Source: Variovorax sp. CF079
Lineage (GTDB): Bacteria; Pseudomonadota; Gammaproteobacteria; Burkholderiales; Burkholderiaceae_C
NCBI RefSeq assembly: GCF_900101545.1
Contig: NZ_FMZU01000003.1
Coordinates: 248,001-312,000 of the forward strand
DNA length: 64,000 nucleotides
Direction of reading: 5' to 3'
In this document: one piece after another, positions 12,201-18,318 of the stretch
Layout of the letters: every line of letters starts with the position of its first letter
Position numbering within the stretch: the first letter of the stretch is position 1
Made by a program: the position numbers and the translations under genes
Notes under the pieces: generated by a model
Told to the model about the DNA's origin: nothing
The model's input: the letters and a program-made list of their open reading frames with translations, nothing else
Databases searched by the model: none

Positions 12201-12719
12201 GCCGCCATCGACCGCGATGCCGGCAGGGTTGGCGATGATCACCTCGGCCCGCTGGCCGCCGACCTCCACGTAGCCGCGCAGCTGCGTCGGGTTGCCGCTC
12301 GTGATCTCGTTGAGGATGATGCGCGCGGGCCCTGTCGCGAGGTAGGGATTGCCTTGAACGAAGCCGCCCAATTGCGTCTGCACATCAGTGCGGCTGTTGT
12401 TGAGGATGGCGCCGTTGCGCTGGACGTCGAACTGGTTGAAGAGGTTGCGCGAGACGCCCGCCGCCGAGGGGGTCTGTATGTTGACCAGGGGTACGCCATT
12501 GGGCGCCAGCAGCACCGTGGGCCGGAGGTTGGGCGCCACGCCCGGTGCACCGACGATCTGCGCGGGCGCCGGTGAAACGGCGAGCAAGCCGGCCAGCGCA
12601 GTCGCCACCACGCCCGAGGTCGCCCCCGTCGCCTTGCCCGCGCTCATGGCCGTCTCCTGCACGGCCATGCGCATGCCGCGCGCGGCGCTAAAGACGATGC
12701 GGTGCAAATGCTTGTTCAT
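3213..12719 (-). CDS. cdiA: CdiA/filamentous haemagglutinin TpsA with deaminase-type toxin tip
   Basis: The 3168-aa exoprotein is a TPS effector that is exported by CdiB and carries a toxin into touching neighbours. Residues 1-54 form an extended signal peptide (MNKHLHRIVFSAARGMRM...). The TPS domain (about 55-320) has NLFNQFDV and NPAGI motifs. A long array of FHA repeats follows, with a P/G/T-rich break near residues 410-470. The SDYLLNALG...KRLGDGFYEQ block seen in FhaB/CdiA proteins precedes a second FHA region and a pretoxin region with AANN in place of VENN. The C-terminus carries DSE (3100-3102) and PCVSC (Cys3132, Cys3135), matching bacterial toxin deaminases of the BURPS668_1122 type. 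It lies 18 nt downstream of cdiB and is followed by cdiI. Confidence 0.93.
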   Translation of the reverse strand: MNKHLHRIVFSAARGMRMAVQETAMSAGKATGATSGVVATALAGLLAVSPAPAQIVGAPGVAPNLRPTVLLAPNGVPLVNIQTPSAAGVSRNLFNQFDVQRNGAILNNSRTDVQTQLGGFVQGNPYLATGPARIILNEITSGNPTQLRGYVEVGGQRAEVIIANPAGIAVDGGGFINASRATLTTGIPQFNAAGGLDSFVVRGGTISIDGAGLDLSRTDYSAILARAVQVNAGIWANELKVVTGANQVSADHGQISPTTGTGPTPTFALDVAQLGGMYAGKITLIGTEAGLGARNAGTIQAANGAGTLAGAGQLVVTAAGRLENIGTLQATAGANLNADSLANSGRIASGGELRIATQGTLGNAGGTLEGPRVELTSAGGDIDNRGGTIRQTSSVGLTVAAPSLSNTAGGVIGAEPIPEAPSQPSPGAGTGGTGTGGTTDPGQPATGDGGGTGTGGSGGTAPSQPYVPPAPGSLTAAGAILNDGGRIYAGGPITLQTPQVNNNGGSLATTSLAASGPRFSNVGGTVNVANNFSAHVDHFDNTGGSLRAGSLNIVATGDLVNQDGKLESNGDASLGAGGSLDNTRGTVSAAGSLTANASGALNNTAGTLLANQGITVGAQSLTNSKGSIQSATAGTRLTVTNQLLNAEGTIGAATDLSVQAGSLSNSGSLRGSNDTTIDVADALVNDGSITAGRNTAITAGSLQSPSTSSGEAVLGAGIQADGKLGSIGDLRVTTTGALVATGTHLAAGDAVLQGASMDLSSSTTSAANIALTATQGNVATSNAAVVTPGTLSVSANARPGQALVNDAGTLNAGQLDLRASNIANTHGGEIVQTGTGATAIATSGAIDNTGSRIATNGQDLTLQAASITNTGGKIEHAGSGSLSIGGGSYSGANGQITGNGALFVNLAGAFNQDGGNTYAKQITIDAGALSNQGGKIVQAESGDTRISVVGALNNYAGTIASNGHTTVAAGSLSNQGGTIRAAEASNLGLTVGAMLDNSSKGGIGAGGDVALNAGSLNNDDGRIIAVGDLSSTTTNGATSNQAGTIAANGNTTLNAGSLNNNNGGAVAAVTGQLQVATSGATTNAGGNLQAGGAAILSNAGLDNSAGKVFGNSLSVDTHGQALTNALGTIAATGMVDVRSGALNNNAGLVQSGGAMTIDTHGQALTNTNAAGYATGQGGITSSGTLTLASGALDNTAGFIGAKDALVAHTGAVTNAGGGIVLGQGSVSIDTHGAGYDNRGGQMQAAGDLRIDAGAIDNTGALIRSLGTTTLNAGTLANANTLSTDRGIEGKNVSISTGTLINNVGAIRADDDTTITTSGGVDNNWGLISAGNALRIVDPNAANPAAKTLSLTNTNGKLVADKNLQIDAATFSGDGQAVSGKDLSIALTQDAVNNAEVAANGSLSYTTTGNFTNNGKLLAGETLTVGGNNVENTAGAEMSGKNTIVNAGGTLTNRGLIDSNGATQINAGTVNNVGSGRIYGDAISIAAGTLNNDAETVNGVTKAATIAARSSLDIGASTINNREHALIFSAGDMFIGGALDANRYATGQGATLNNHSATIESLGNMAIAMGTVNNWDTHLQVGQQTTHSTTSRLATMDGKFWDRSDTWGDDASRFVFHRNADGSVVVVGSGWGIWDDTIDATTDYATHTDPARLVAGGNIDINGFLHNRDSQVLAGGTITAAGSKNEATQGTQTSTVTTLVTGYMASKPGTGPNNFTLVGPTTSSGTVNVGSFRYESNYLATSGAAPGSAASAAVNANAGGTGDVNGGTRPGAIVEVPANVGAVVKTSGTGADAAAGAGGANSTGSSRNIPMVVRTSTPNTTIPSASLFGIHAGPGGYLVETDPRFANYRQWLSSDYLLNALGMDPNYLQKRLGDGFYEQKLIREQVAQLTGYRYLDGFYSDEEQYTALMNAGATFAKEYGLKPGIALTAAQMAQLTSDIVWLVEQTVTLPDGSTQQVLVPQVYVRVRPGDIDGSGALLSADAVKIKSNGDVANTGTIAGRTLVAINADNINNLGGRISGGNVALEAVNDLNNIGGTIDARDSLSLKAGRDINVRTTTTTNSVGLNSTTSIDRVAGLYVTNPGGTLVASAGHDVNLIGAILENKGPGGYTSITAKNDINLGTVRESTTVVGVGIGSNNSMTASSSRELGTTIASNGTTILNAGRDVNARQATVDAGNGLLTVHAERDINIASGQTQTSGSFSAQWTDKGVTRSTDNKLSSEFASSTSVGSSFSGGLVSLGAKNDIYIEGSHISGTQGVMIDAGRNLGIVEGRNTTYSSAEQDRKTSGVSGLLGMAVGAPITPVLPFSKTSKTGIELQSDTASASTVTSSQGGVLLQGGTVNMVGVQVDAAKDIAINGGQVYIQAATNTSSVTGTSSTGGKGLTANQFIWHDPSTGINAKRTITTEIQDSTLTRTTLNGTNVTISAADTLAMFGTTVNASGALTLNADTLLLGTQTTEHSQSETSQGRDLGYQKTKDKGTQDQTTHYNQFNAVNLAVNANHVQAGIGARDSVEQLAKQPGMGWVEQLNNDPKLQGKIDWVKVEEAHKNWNHEQQGLTPEGAAIVTLVVAYFTAGAASGAGATAGEAAAVATGQGIVVEGAVFAAGSTVGAVVGGAVTAGLAALASQAAVALINNQFDIGATLNDLGSSASVKNLLTAIVTGGALGGLNLDPTGLPTAGGGAQGFMTQLGQNLTAGAARAVIGTAINGGSLEENLKEGLKSAILDTIAAQGANAIGDNLDGFANKVAHAIAGCAVGAAKADSASGCGAGALGAAIGEIAAEAYGRQADTVQFAGLMSGLAVAIAGGDASQINIGSQAGSNAAANNFLNHPDAVKARQLTEACKTQCTPAQREQLATLLQQDKETNEALNACAGSSSTLCNGVREDFKNAATSFMPNDDDIWNWSRQQSDASDGKYTAVQIYDAYRTNFIQSSVPNMTVGDLTEVADWMRGRIVGGSEPNNPGEGPLSRIAMGWAVGNSASAQGALGAATMGLAGAIRAGALAAGPYLSAGAVPLSLADTQSILTQQIGDLRGTLTGSARTGGNVGVAQIDIPGIQPTMAASSRITNPTSDQRALGFVGQIPETFPSSVVPTGSNPPLMLNRAVDSEAKILNNIAAQLRDNTSATGTINLLTERAPCVSCSNVIQQFEAKYPNIKINVLDNGGKVVPPTRRGG
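4614..5858. repeat. Direct repeat, copy 2 (inside intact cdiA)
   Basis: This is the partner of 1412-2656, lying inside the coding sequence for the second FHA region and pretoxin region of CdiA. The near-identity over about 1.25 kb, set against different toxin ends, is the arrangement expected for homologous exchange of toxin modules, or for recent gene conversion. Confidence 0.9.
10591..10610. repeat. Short dispersed repeat of the CTGAGCTTGTCGAAGG type, inside cdiA
   Basis: The sequence CCTGAGCTTGTCGAAGG is a dispersed repeat often seen between genes in proteobacterial genomes. Here it is read in frame within cdiA on the minus strand as PSTSSGE, interrupting an FHA repeat. Recognition rests on memory of this motif and its usual translations (PSTSSG, SLSKG). 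Only one copy is in the window. Confidence 0.55.
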
Positions 12720-12737
12720 TCTTCTTTCCTTGCCAGC

Positions 12738-14507
12738 TCACAAACTGAAGTTCAGGTTGAATCCCGCGGTGGTCCTGGCCGTGCGGTAGCCCTCGGGCTT
12801 GCTGATCGGCGCGCCGACGAAGAGGTCGTAGTTCAGGCCCTTCACGGCGCCGCGCAGGCCGATTACGCCGCCGCTCAGGTGCCGGCCCGCCAGCTGCTCG
12901 GTCGACAGGCCGCCCACGCGCCCGTAGTCGATGCCGACGTAGAGCTCGGCACCGCTCGCGCCCAGCGCCCAGCCGATGTCATTGCGCAGCAGCCAGCCGC
13001 GCTCGCCCATCAGGCTGGCCTCGCCGTCGAAGCCGCGCACGGTGTAGCGCCCGCCGATCGAGAAGCGGTCCTGCGGCGTGAGCGGCGTGCGGTTCCACTG
13101 GCCGCGCCACAGGCCCGCGTAGCGCAGCTTCTGCGCGCCGAGCTCGAAGGGCAGGTTCAAGCCCAGTTCGGCACTGAGGAGCCTGAAGCGCGAGGTGCCT
13201 TCGCCGAAGGCTTCTTCGGGCGCCGGCAGCGCGCCGAAGGCACCGGTGCCGCGGCGATACGCAAGGTTGGCGTCGAGTGTGGCCTGGCCGATGAACTCGC
13301 GGTGCGCGAGGCCCAGCTCCCAGCCGCCGGTCACGCGCCGCTGCACCTCGATCTCGGTGTCGTTGATGAAGTTGCGCGCGCTGCGCCGGAAGCCGCGCAG
13401 GCCGAGCGTGGTCTTGCGGCGCTGGTCGCGGTAGATCAGGCGCGAGAGCTTGAGCTCGGCATTGCCCGACTCGCCGGCATAGACGTAGTCCTGGTCGGCG
13501 CCCTGCACGGTCTGGTGGTAGCGGTTCTGCGAGGCGGTGGCGCCGAAGAGCCAGTAGCCGTAGGGCACCGAGTAGTGCACGGTCTGCCCGCTGGTGCCCT
13601 GGCCGCTGTGGTTGAAGGCGTCGTGGTTCGCGCTGACGTAGAAGAGGTCGTTGAGTCCGAGCGGGTTGTCCCACGCGACGGTGGCGCCCGCCTGCGTCTT
13701 GCCGGTGGCCTTGGTGCCGCCGTCGTCCAGGCTCAGCGTGGTGCGCAACCGGAAGCGCTGGCTGTACTTGACGACCAGGTCGCTGTCGCCGGGGCGCGCG
13801 CCCTCGGCCTTGGAGGGCTCGATCTGGATGTCGGCCTCGGCGGTGGGTGCGCGCTTGAGGTTCTCCAGGCCCTGCTCGATGTCGCGCAGGTTGAGCGGCT
13901 CGCCGGGCCGCGCCGGGATCGCGTTGTGGAGGCTGGTGCGCGCATCGCTGCCGGAGGCTTTGCGGATGGCGGCGATGCGCCCGGGGATCAGCGTGAGCGT
14001 CAGCGTGCCCTGGCTCAGGTCCTGCGGCGCCGCGAGCACGCGGGTGGTGACGTAGCCGCGCGCGACGGCGGCCTGCTGCAGCCGGGTCAGGACGATGTTG
14101 ACGCCCTCGGTGCCGAGGCAGCGGCCCAGCGGGTCGTCGCTGCCGTCTTCACCGGCGGCGGACGAGAGGATGCCCTGGAAGTCTTCGGCGAGCTCGCCGT
14201 CGAGCACGATGCGTTCGACGCGAAAGCACGGGCTCTCGTCCTTGGCCAGGCGCCGGGTTTCGGGCGGCGCCGCGGGCTGCAGGCGGCTGTCGACCGCGCG
14301 TTCCTGTTGCTGGCGCAGCGCGCGTTCGCGTTCCTGCTGGCGCTGTTCCTCGACGAAAGGATTGGGCGCCGAAGGCAGCGGCGCGGTCTGCGCCTGCGCC
14401 ATTGCCGCTGCGGTGCCCAGCACCGCCAGCGTCCATGCATTGCGCCGCAAAAAAACGGCGCGCGTTTTCTCATGGGCCCGTGGCCCTCGACCTCCCCTGA
14501 ATACCAT
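12738..14507 (-). CDS. cdiB: CdiB/TpsB outer-membrane transporter of CdiA
   Basis: The protein is about 589 aa and belongs to the ShlB/FhaC/HecB family of Omp85-type two-partner secretion pores. I chose ATG at 14507 because it is followed by a normal signal peptide (RRNAWTLAVLGTAAAMAQA); the frame is open to 14573. After a Q/R/E-rich linker come two POTRA-like regions (about 75-220, including CFRVERIVLDGELAEDF) and a 16-strand-type barrel. RGFDGEASLMGERGWLLRND contains the conserved VRGF/GE and plug-loop features of the family. The barrel ends NLNFSL. The order cdiB-cdiA-cdiI matches the enterobacterial-type CDI operon. Confidence 0.93.
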   Translation of the reverse strand: MVFRGGRGPRAHEKTRAVFLRRNAWTLAVLGTAAAMAQAQTAPLPSAPNPFVEEQRQQERERALRQQQERAVDSRLQPAAPPETRRLAKDESPCFRVERIVLDGELAEDFQGILSSAAGEDGSDDPLGRCLGTEGVNIVLTRLQQAAVARGYVTTRVLAAPQDLSQGTLTLTLIPGRIAAIRKASGSDARTSLHNAIPARPGEPLNLRDIEQGLENLKRAPTAEADIQIEPSKAEGARPGDSDLVVKYSQRFRLRTTLSLDDGGTKATGKTQAGATVAWDNPLGLNDLFYVSANHDAFNHSGQGTSGQTVHYSVPYGYWLFGATASQNRYHQTVQGADQDYVYAGESGNAELKLSRLIYRDQRRKTTLGLRGFRRSARNFINDTEIEVQRRVTGGWELGLAHREFIGQATLDANLAYRRGTGAFGALPAPEEAFGEGTSRFRLLSAELGLNLPFELGAQKLRYAGLWRGQWNRTPLTPQDRFSIGGRYTVRGFDGEASLMGERGWLLRNDIGWALGASGAELYVGIDYGRVGGLSTEQLAGRHLSGGVIGLRGAVKGLNYDLFVGAPISKPEGYRTARTTAGFNLNFSL

Positions 14508-14738
14508 CGCTGGCCCCGACCTTCTTGCTTCTTGTTGAGGCGCGCATTCTGGCGGCCAGGGTCGAGGCTTCAAGCTGCGCGCAAAGAATCTGCGCGCTTT
14601 CGTGACCGAATGCGCAGCGGCGGGACTGCGAGCGAAATTTCGCTTAAGCCGTTCGTGTTATTGGACCACTTGGCTGCGCGCTGTCTGCGAGGCGTCCACA
14701 AGCCGGCGGACGCCATCAGCGCCCGGACCGTCTCCTTG
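14508..14738. other. Intergenic region upstream of cdiB
   Basis: No convincing reading frame lies here. The cdiBAI promoter should be within it on the minus strand, but I could not pick a -35/-10 pair with confidence. The stretch from 14883 to about 15102 likewise shows no gene, only short overlapping frames. Confidence 0.4.
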
Positions 14739-14882
14739 CTGAGGATGTCCCCATGGCATTCACAAAGCTTCTCTGCCGCAAGCGTCGGGCCGAAGTCTAC
14801 ATAGCGTTGGCGGATGATCGAGATCGCACGCTCGGCGCCTGGCGCCAGCTGATGTTGCTGGCACGCCCACGCTTGCGTGAGA
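14739..14882 (+). repeat. Inverted repeat, left copy (~145 bp)
   Basis: The segment from CTGAGGATG through GGCATTCACAAAGCTTCTC to CGCTTGCGTGAGA recurs in inverted orientation at 22437-22584, with about nine of ten bases matching by eye. Both copies point inwards and bracket the 14.9-22.4 kb mosaic region. In one frame it reads AFTKLLCRKRRAEV, which may be the end of a mobile-element gene I do not recognise. It could be an insertion-element terminus or a fragment of a dispersed gene. Confidence 0.75.
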
Positions 14883-15102
14883 CCAGGCCAGAAGGTCCTT
14901 CGGCCACGCGGCGCAGATCATGTGAGACTGCTCGGGAAGGCCGCGGCGTGATCAATCCTGCCGGCGTCAATGGGACGCCGCCACTCTGCCCTGCTCCGCC
15001 GCATCGACTCATGCTCGCTTCGAGATCGATTCTTGTGGAGCTTGCGAAAGTCGGATGCGGATGCGCACAGTTCGAAGACCGGCGCCATTCCCGAGCCCGA
15101 TG

Positions 15103-15414
15103 CTAGTGGTAGTCATCTTCGCGCTGGTGGCGGATCGCAGCAACCACGACCTCGCGGTCGCTGATGACTCGAAACAACGCTACATATCCCGAGGCCCCGA
15201 ATGGAATAACCAGTTCGCGTTCGAGCCGGTCAGTGTCGGCAATGCGGCAAGTGAACGGATTCGTTGTCAGAATTCGGAACTCTGTCCGGATGGCCTCTAC
15301 TGCACGACGCGGCAGATCGAAGTCTCCATGCTGTAGAGCGGACTCGACGAGAAAGTCCTCAAGGCGCAGCAGATCCTCAAGGGCCTCATGCGTCAGGGAG
15401 ACCGTGTAAGTCAC
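15103..15414 (-). CDS. ParE/RelE-superfamily toxin
   Basis: The 103-aa protein begins MTYTVSLTHEALEDLLRLEDFL and ends VVVAAIRHQREDDYH. The N-terminal helical pair, the central basic strand region and the terminal AIRHQRE..Y motif are typical of ParE-like toxins, which act on gyrase or, for RelE relatives, on mRNA at the ribosome. It overlaps the upstream gene by 4 nt, so the pair is translationally coupled in the antitoxin-first order. It should slow growth when the antitoxin is lost. The target is not decidable from sequence. Confidence 0.82.
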   Translation of the reverse strand: MTYTVSLTHEALEDLLRLEDFLVESALQHGDFDLPRRAVEAIRTEFRILTTNPFTCRIADTDRLERELVIPFGASGYVALFRVISDREVVVAAIRHQREDDYH

Positions 15415-15719
15415 GAACGTGCGGTTCCGCCGCGCTTCTCCTGCACGAGCTGCGAAATGCGCGCATCGAGGCGCGCTTGCATCGCTTCGAGCGCGTCCTT
15501 GGCCGAGTAGTACTCGCCGCTCTTTCTTGCTCGCTTCAATGAATCGCGGCCACGCGCAAGGAACTCTTGCTGAGATTTGCGGCGCTGTGCAGCCTGCACA
15601 GCCGCGTTCTCCACGAACTGCGACAGAGTTTCACCCTGGCGTAGCACGCTTTCGATTTCATCGCGCACGGATGGTTCGACACGAACAGGAGGCAGCTGGG
15701 CGGTCTTCATAAAGGCCAT
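15411..15719 (-). CDS. Antitoxin of the ParE-like pair
   Basis: The 102-aa protein (MAFMKTAQLPPVRVEPSVRDEIESVLRQGETLSQFVENA) has an N-terminal ribbon-helix-helix-like segment that would bind DNA. A charged helical C-terminal half (EYYSAKDALEAMQARLDARI) resembles YlcI/YnfO-type antitoxins and would wrap the toxin. The start could be ATG 15719 or ATG 15710; neither has a strong ribosome site. A perfect 8-bp palindrome, GCAATTGC, at 15726-15733 just upstream, beside a TACAAT hexamer, is a plausible autoregulatory operator. Its stop overlaps the toxin start by 4 nt. Confidence 0.75.
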   Translation of the reverse strand: MAFMKTAQLPPVRVEPSVRDEIESVLRQGETLSQFVENAAVQAAQRRKSQQEFLARGRDSLKRARKSGEYYSAKDALEAMQARLDARISQLVQEKRGGTARS

Positions 15720-15796
15720 TGTAGCGCAATTGCTATGCGCCTAGTTTCATTTGTCACGAGAACCGCGACGGGCGGCGCAAGCGCCTCCCCTCTGGT

Positions 15797-16108
15797 ATGG
15801 CTATCGATAAAAACCCCGACTTATCGATGGTAAAGGAAGCCGACGTGTTCGAGGCCGCGGATGCGCTGCTGGCCGAAGGCAAGCGGCCGACCATCGAGCG
15901 CGTGCGCTTAAAGATCGGTCGCGGCTCGCCCAATACCGTCAGCCCCATGCTCGAGCGCTGGTTTGCGACGCTCGGCGAACGACTGGTGGGTTCGACGTCC
16001 CATAGGCCGGCTGGCAACGATCCGGATGGCATGCCGGTGGGGGTGCGCAATGCCGCTCGACTGCTTTGGGAAACGGCGCGCCGGGAGGCCGAGGAGGTTC
16101 AGCGGCCG
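15797..16108 (+). pseudogene. KfrA-like plasmid regulator, N-terminal fragment
   Basis: Residues 1 to about 103 match the KfrA N-terminal DNA-binding domain (VFEAADALLAEGKRPTIERVRLKIGRGSPNTVSPMLERWF...). KfrA proteins are plasmid-borne regulators with a long coiled-coil tail. The tail is missing: after EEVQRP the frame runs into the IS6-family remnant and soon stops. It is therefore a truncated leftover, probably of plasmid origin. The DNA-binding part might still be expressed. Confidence 0.75.
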
Positions 16109-16109
16109 T

Positions 16110-16598
16110 GTTGGCACCGCTTTTATCAATGGTGATCTTTTCGGGGACACCGTGCAGACCGATGGCCTGCTCGAAAAAGCATCGTGCGGCTGCGTGATCT
16201 CGCTTGGCACGAGCAGGAGGTCGATCGTTTCGCCGTCGCGATCGACGGCCCGGTACAGGTACTTCCACTGTCCAGCGACCTTGATGTAGGTTTCATCCAT
16301 CCGCCAGCTCGCGCCCACCGGACGTTTGAATCGGCGAAACACCGCCGCGAGCACCGGCAGAATCTTGATCGACCAGCGATGAACCGTCGCGTGATCGACG
16401 AGCACGCCGCGCTCGCCCATCATCTCTCGATATGACGAGGGCTCAACGGGGAGGCCGCATACCACCGGACGCAGACCAGCATCACCTCCAGCGGGTAATG
16501 CATCCGCTTGATCGCCTTGCGCAGCGCTTCGATCATCACCAATATCCCGCCGTCCGTCTCGGCTCAGCGTATCAGCACCGGCTTATCGCGACAGAACC
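16110..16598 (-). mobile_element. IS6-family insertion sequence remnant
   Basis: Read on the minus strand from about 16536, the pieces MIEALRKAIKRMHYPLEVML, SYREMMGERGVLVDHATVHRW, SWRMDETYIKVAGQWKYLYRAVDRDGETIDLLL and GVPEKITIDKSGANTAA follow the order of an IS6/IS26-type DDE transposase. They sit in different frames, with shifts near 16450 and 16175. The sequence ends inside the catalytic domain where it meets the kfrA fragment. GGTTCTGTCGCGAT at the outer edge (16585-16598, minus strand) resembles an IS6 terminal repeat. The element is inactive. Confidence 0.85.
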
Positions 16599-16601
16599 GT
16601 G

Positions 16602-16865
16602 TCAAGTGCCCTGTAGACCGTTGCCCTCGTTGATCAGCAGGCCCTTGCCGACGGCATAGCGATAGATCCACTTCAATGCAACCGTCTCTGCGAGGCTCTC
16701 GGCTGCGTCCTCCGCAGCGCGGAGCTCCTCGGCCAGGCTCATCACGCGGTGGCGGGCAAGGCTATGGACGGTGCCCTCGAGGTTGGGGCCCAAGGCGGCA
16801 AGCTGATCTTTGGCGCGAACCAGATCAGCACGAATGACGGTGACGGGGCGACGATCGTCTTCCAT
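16602..16865 (-). CDS. Small hypothetical protein, probably truncated by the IS
   Basis: The 87-aa frame (MEDDRRPVTVIRADLVRAKDQLAALGPNLEGTVHSLARHR) has a good ribosome site (AAGGAG, 6 nt before ATG 16865); the longer frame from 16886 lacks one. It looks largely helical. Its stop is only 4 nt from the IS6-like terminal repeat, so the present C-terminus (EGNGLQGT) may be created by the insertion. No family is recognised. Confidence 0.5.
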   Translation of the reverse strand: MEDDRRPVTVIRADLVRAKDQLAALGPNLEGTVHSLARHRVMSLAEELRAAEDAAESLAETVALKWIYRYAVGKGLLINEGNGLQGT

Positions 16866-17071
16866 GTCGTTCTCCTTGTCTGACACTGAGTTGCAGCAAC
16901 CTCAGATTGAGTTCTGTTTGATTGACAAAATGGCTCTCGCTTCGTCTTGAGCTGGCGGGCGGCAACGTCGGGCACTTCTCTGCCGAGCGACTTCGGTCGG
17001 TCTGCACGAGCTCATTTCGTGGGCAAGAGGCCACCACCACTAACAGAGAGGCGGCGTTGGACGATCGCCCC

Positions 17072-17573
17072 ATGACATCGATCTCCAATCGGCTTCTCGT
17101 CGATGCCGTGCTCTGCGTCGAGCGCATGGCTTTCAAGGAGCGCGAGCGACTTGCCGAAGAAATCCACGACCGACAGCCCGACCTTTTCTTCTCGGTGCTC
17201 GCCCTTCGGCTGCATGGCGCCACCCTTGAGCAAATCGAGATGGTTCTGAATCTGCTACTTGTCTTCTATAAGGCGATGAAAACCAGCGGCAAAGCCTGGC
17301 CGGTCATCTCCGAAGTCGTTCAGGAACGTTGCCTGAAGCGCATCTCCGCACGCGTGCGCTTCATCGAGGACCTGACGCCGCAGCAGCAAGCGCAAGCCAT
17401 TTCGGACTTTATCGCGGACCATCCCGAGCAGCAGTTGCTCGCATACGTCTTCGGCAAGTTCGGGGAGCAGGGCCTTCTGGGGCATCGAATCCGAGACGGA
17501 AAAGATGCCTATGCTGGCGGCGCTGAACTTGGTTGAGTGCATCGCGGAGACAGCGCCGAAATCAACCCAGTGA
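17072..17573 (+). pseudogene. Hypothetical partner gene of the SMC-like ATPase, frameshifted near its end
   Basis: The chosen start (ATG 17072) gives MTSISNRLLVDAVLCVERMAFKERERLAEEI, a helical protein of about 165 aa. The frame that starts at 17072 stops at 17536 with an unnatural tail (IRDGKDAYAGGAELG). A shift of one base near 17485 gives the better tail ESETEKMPMLAALNLVECIAE and a stop at 17571-17573. The gene sits 53 nt upstream of the broken ATPase gene, so the two were probably a unit. No function is recognised. Confidence 0.5.
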
Positions 17574-17626
17574 GGCTGCATCTCTACAGAAGGGTGCCAA
17601 CCGGCCCACGTTGCGGATCACGGAAC

Positions 17627-18232
17627 ATGTCCAATTACCAACTCCACCGTATGGTGCTGATCAATGCCGGTTCCAACCAGCACGTTCCCAGCGGGCGGAT
17701 CACTTCCGTGGACCCGTGCGGCGCGCTGCGGTGCTGGGCGAGAACGGCGTAGGCAAAACAACAACGCTGCGCATCCTTCCGCTGTTCTTCGGCCATCTGT
17801 CCAGCCAGATCGTCGCCAGTGGCCACGGCCAGGAGCCCTGGATTCGCTTTGTGGTCCCCACGGACGCCAGCGCGATAGCCTTTGAATACCAGCGCGGCAC
17901 CGACGCGGAGGAGGACCGACGCCTGGCGGTTATCCGCCGCCGCACAGACGACCACGACTCGCCTTTCTACCGGATCTACCGCTGCGGCTTTCGCAAGGAG
18001 CTGTTCGTCCAGGACAGTCGCTTCCTGAGCGATGAGGACACGCAGCTCAAGGCCAACGAGCTGGGAATCGTCACGACCAGCAAGTTGACCACTTCAGAGT
18101 ACCGCTCGGTGATCCTGCGCACGCCGGCGGCATCCAAGGACAAAGCGCGCCTTCGTGCCTACAGCCTGGACTGTTCCTACGGCTCAAGGGCACTCGACAA
18201 TCTGGACCGCATCGTCGCGGCCATGGTCAAAG
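17627..18232 (+). pseudogene. SMC/MukB-like ATPase, N-terminal remnant
   Basis: The start MSNYQLHRMVLINAGSNQHV and the Walker A motif GENGVGKTT identify the ATP-binding head of a large SMC-like or MukB-like ATPase. A one-base frame change between about 17720 and 17745 separates the two parts. After LDNLDRIVAAMVKA the protein is cut near 18232 and a short unrelated tail (RLLLVHGS) ends it. Only about 200 residues of a protein that is normally many hundreds long remain, with no coiled coil or Walker B. It is a dead remnant, truncated where the CHAT operon segment starts. Confidence 0.75.
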
Positions 18233-18318
18233 CGAGGTTGCTTTTAGTCCACGGCTCGTGATGCGCCGCCCACAGTACAAGCATTGCCGCGTCACTGCAT
18301 GCGGCGTATGGTCCACCA

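Noticed and set aside
14753..15106. 117-aa plus-strand frame covering the left inverted repeat
   Set aside because: Only the first 43 codons are shared with the other copy, there is no known domain, and the rest has poor codon use. Treated as repeat DNA rather than a gene.
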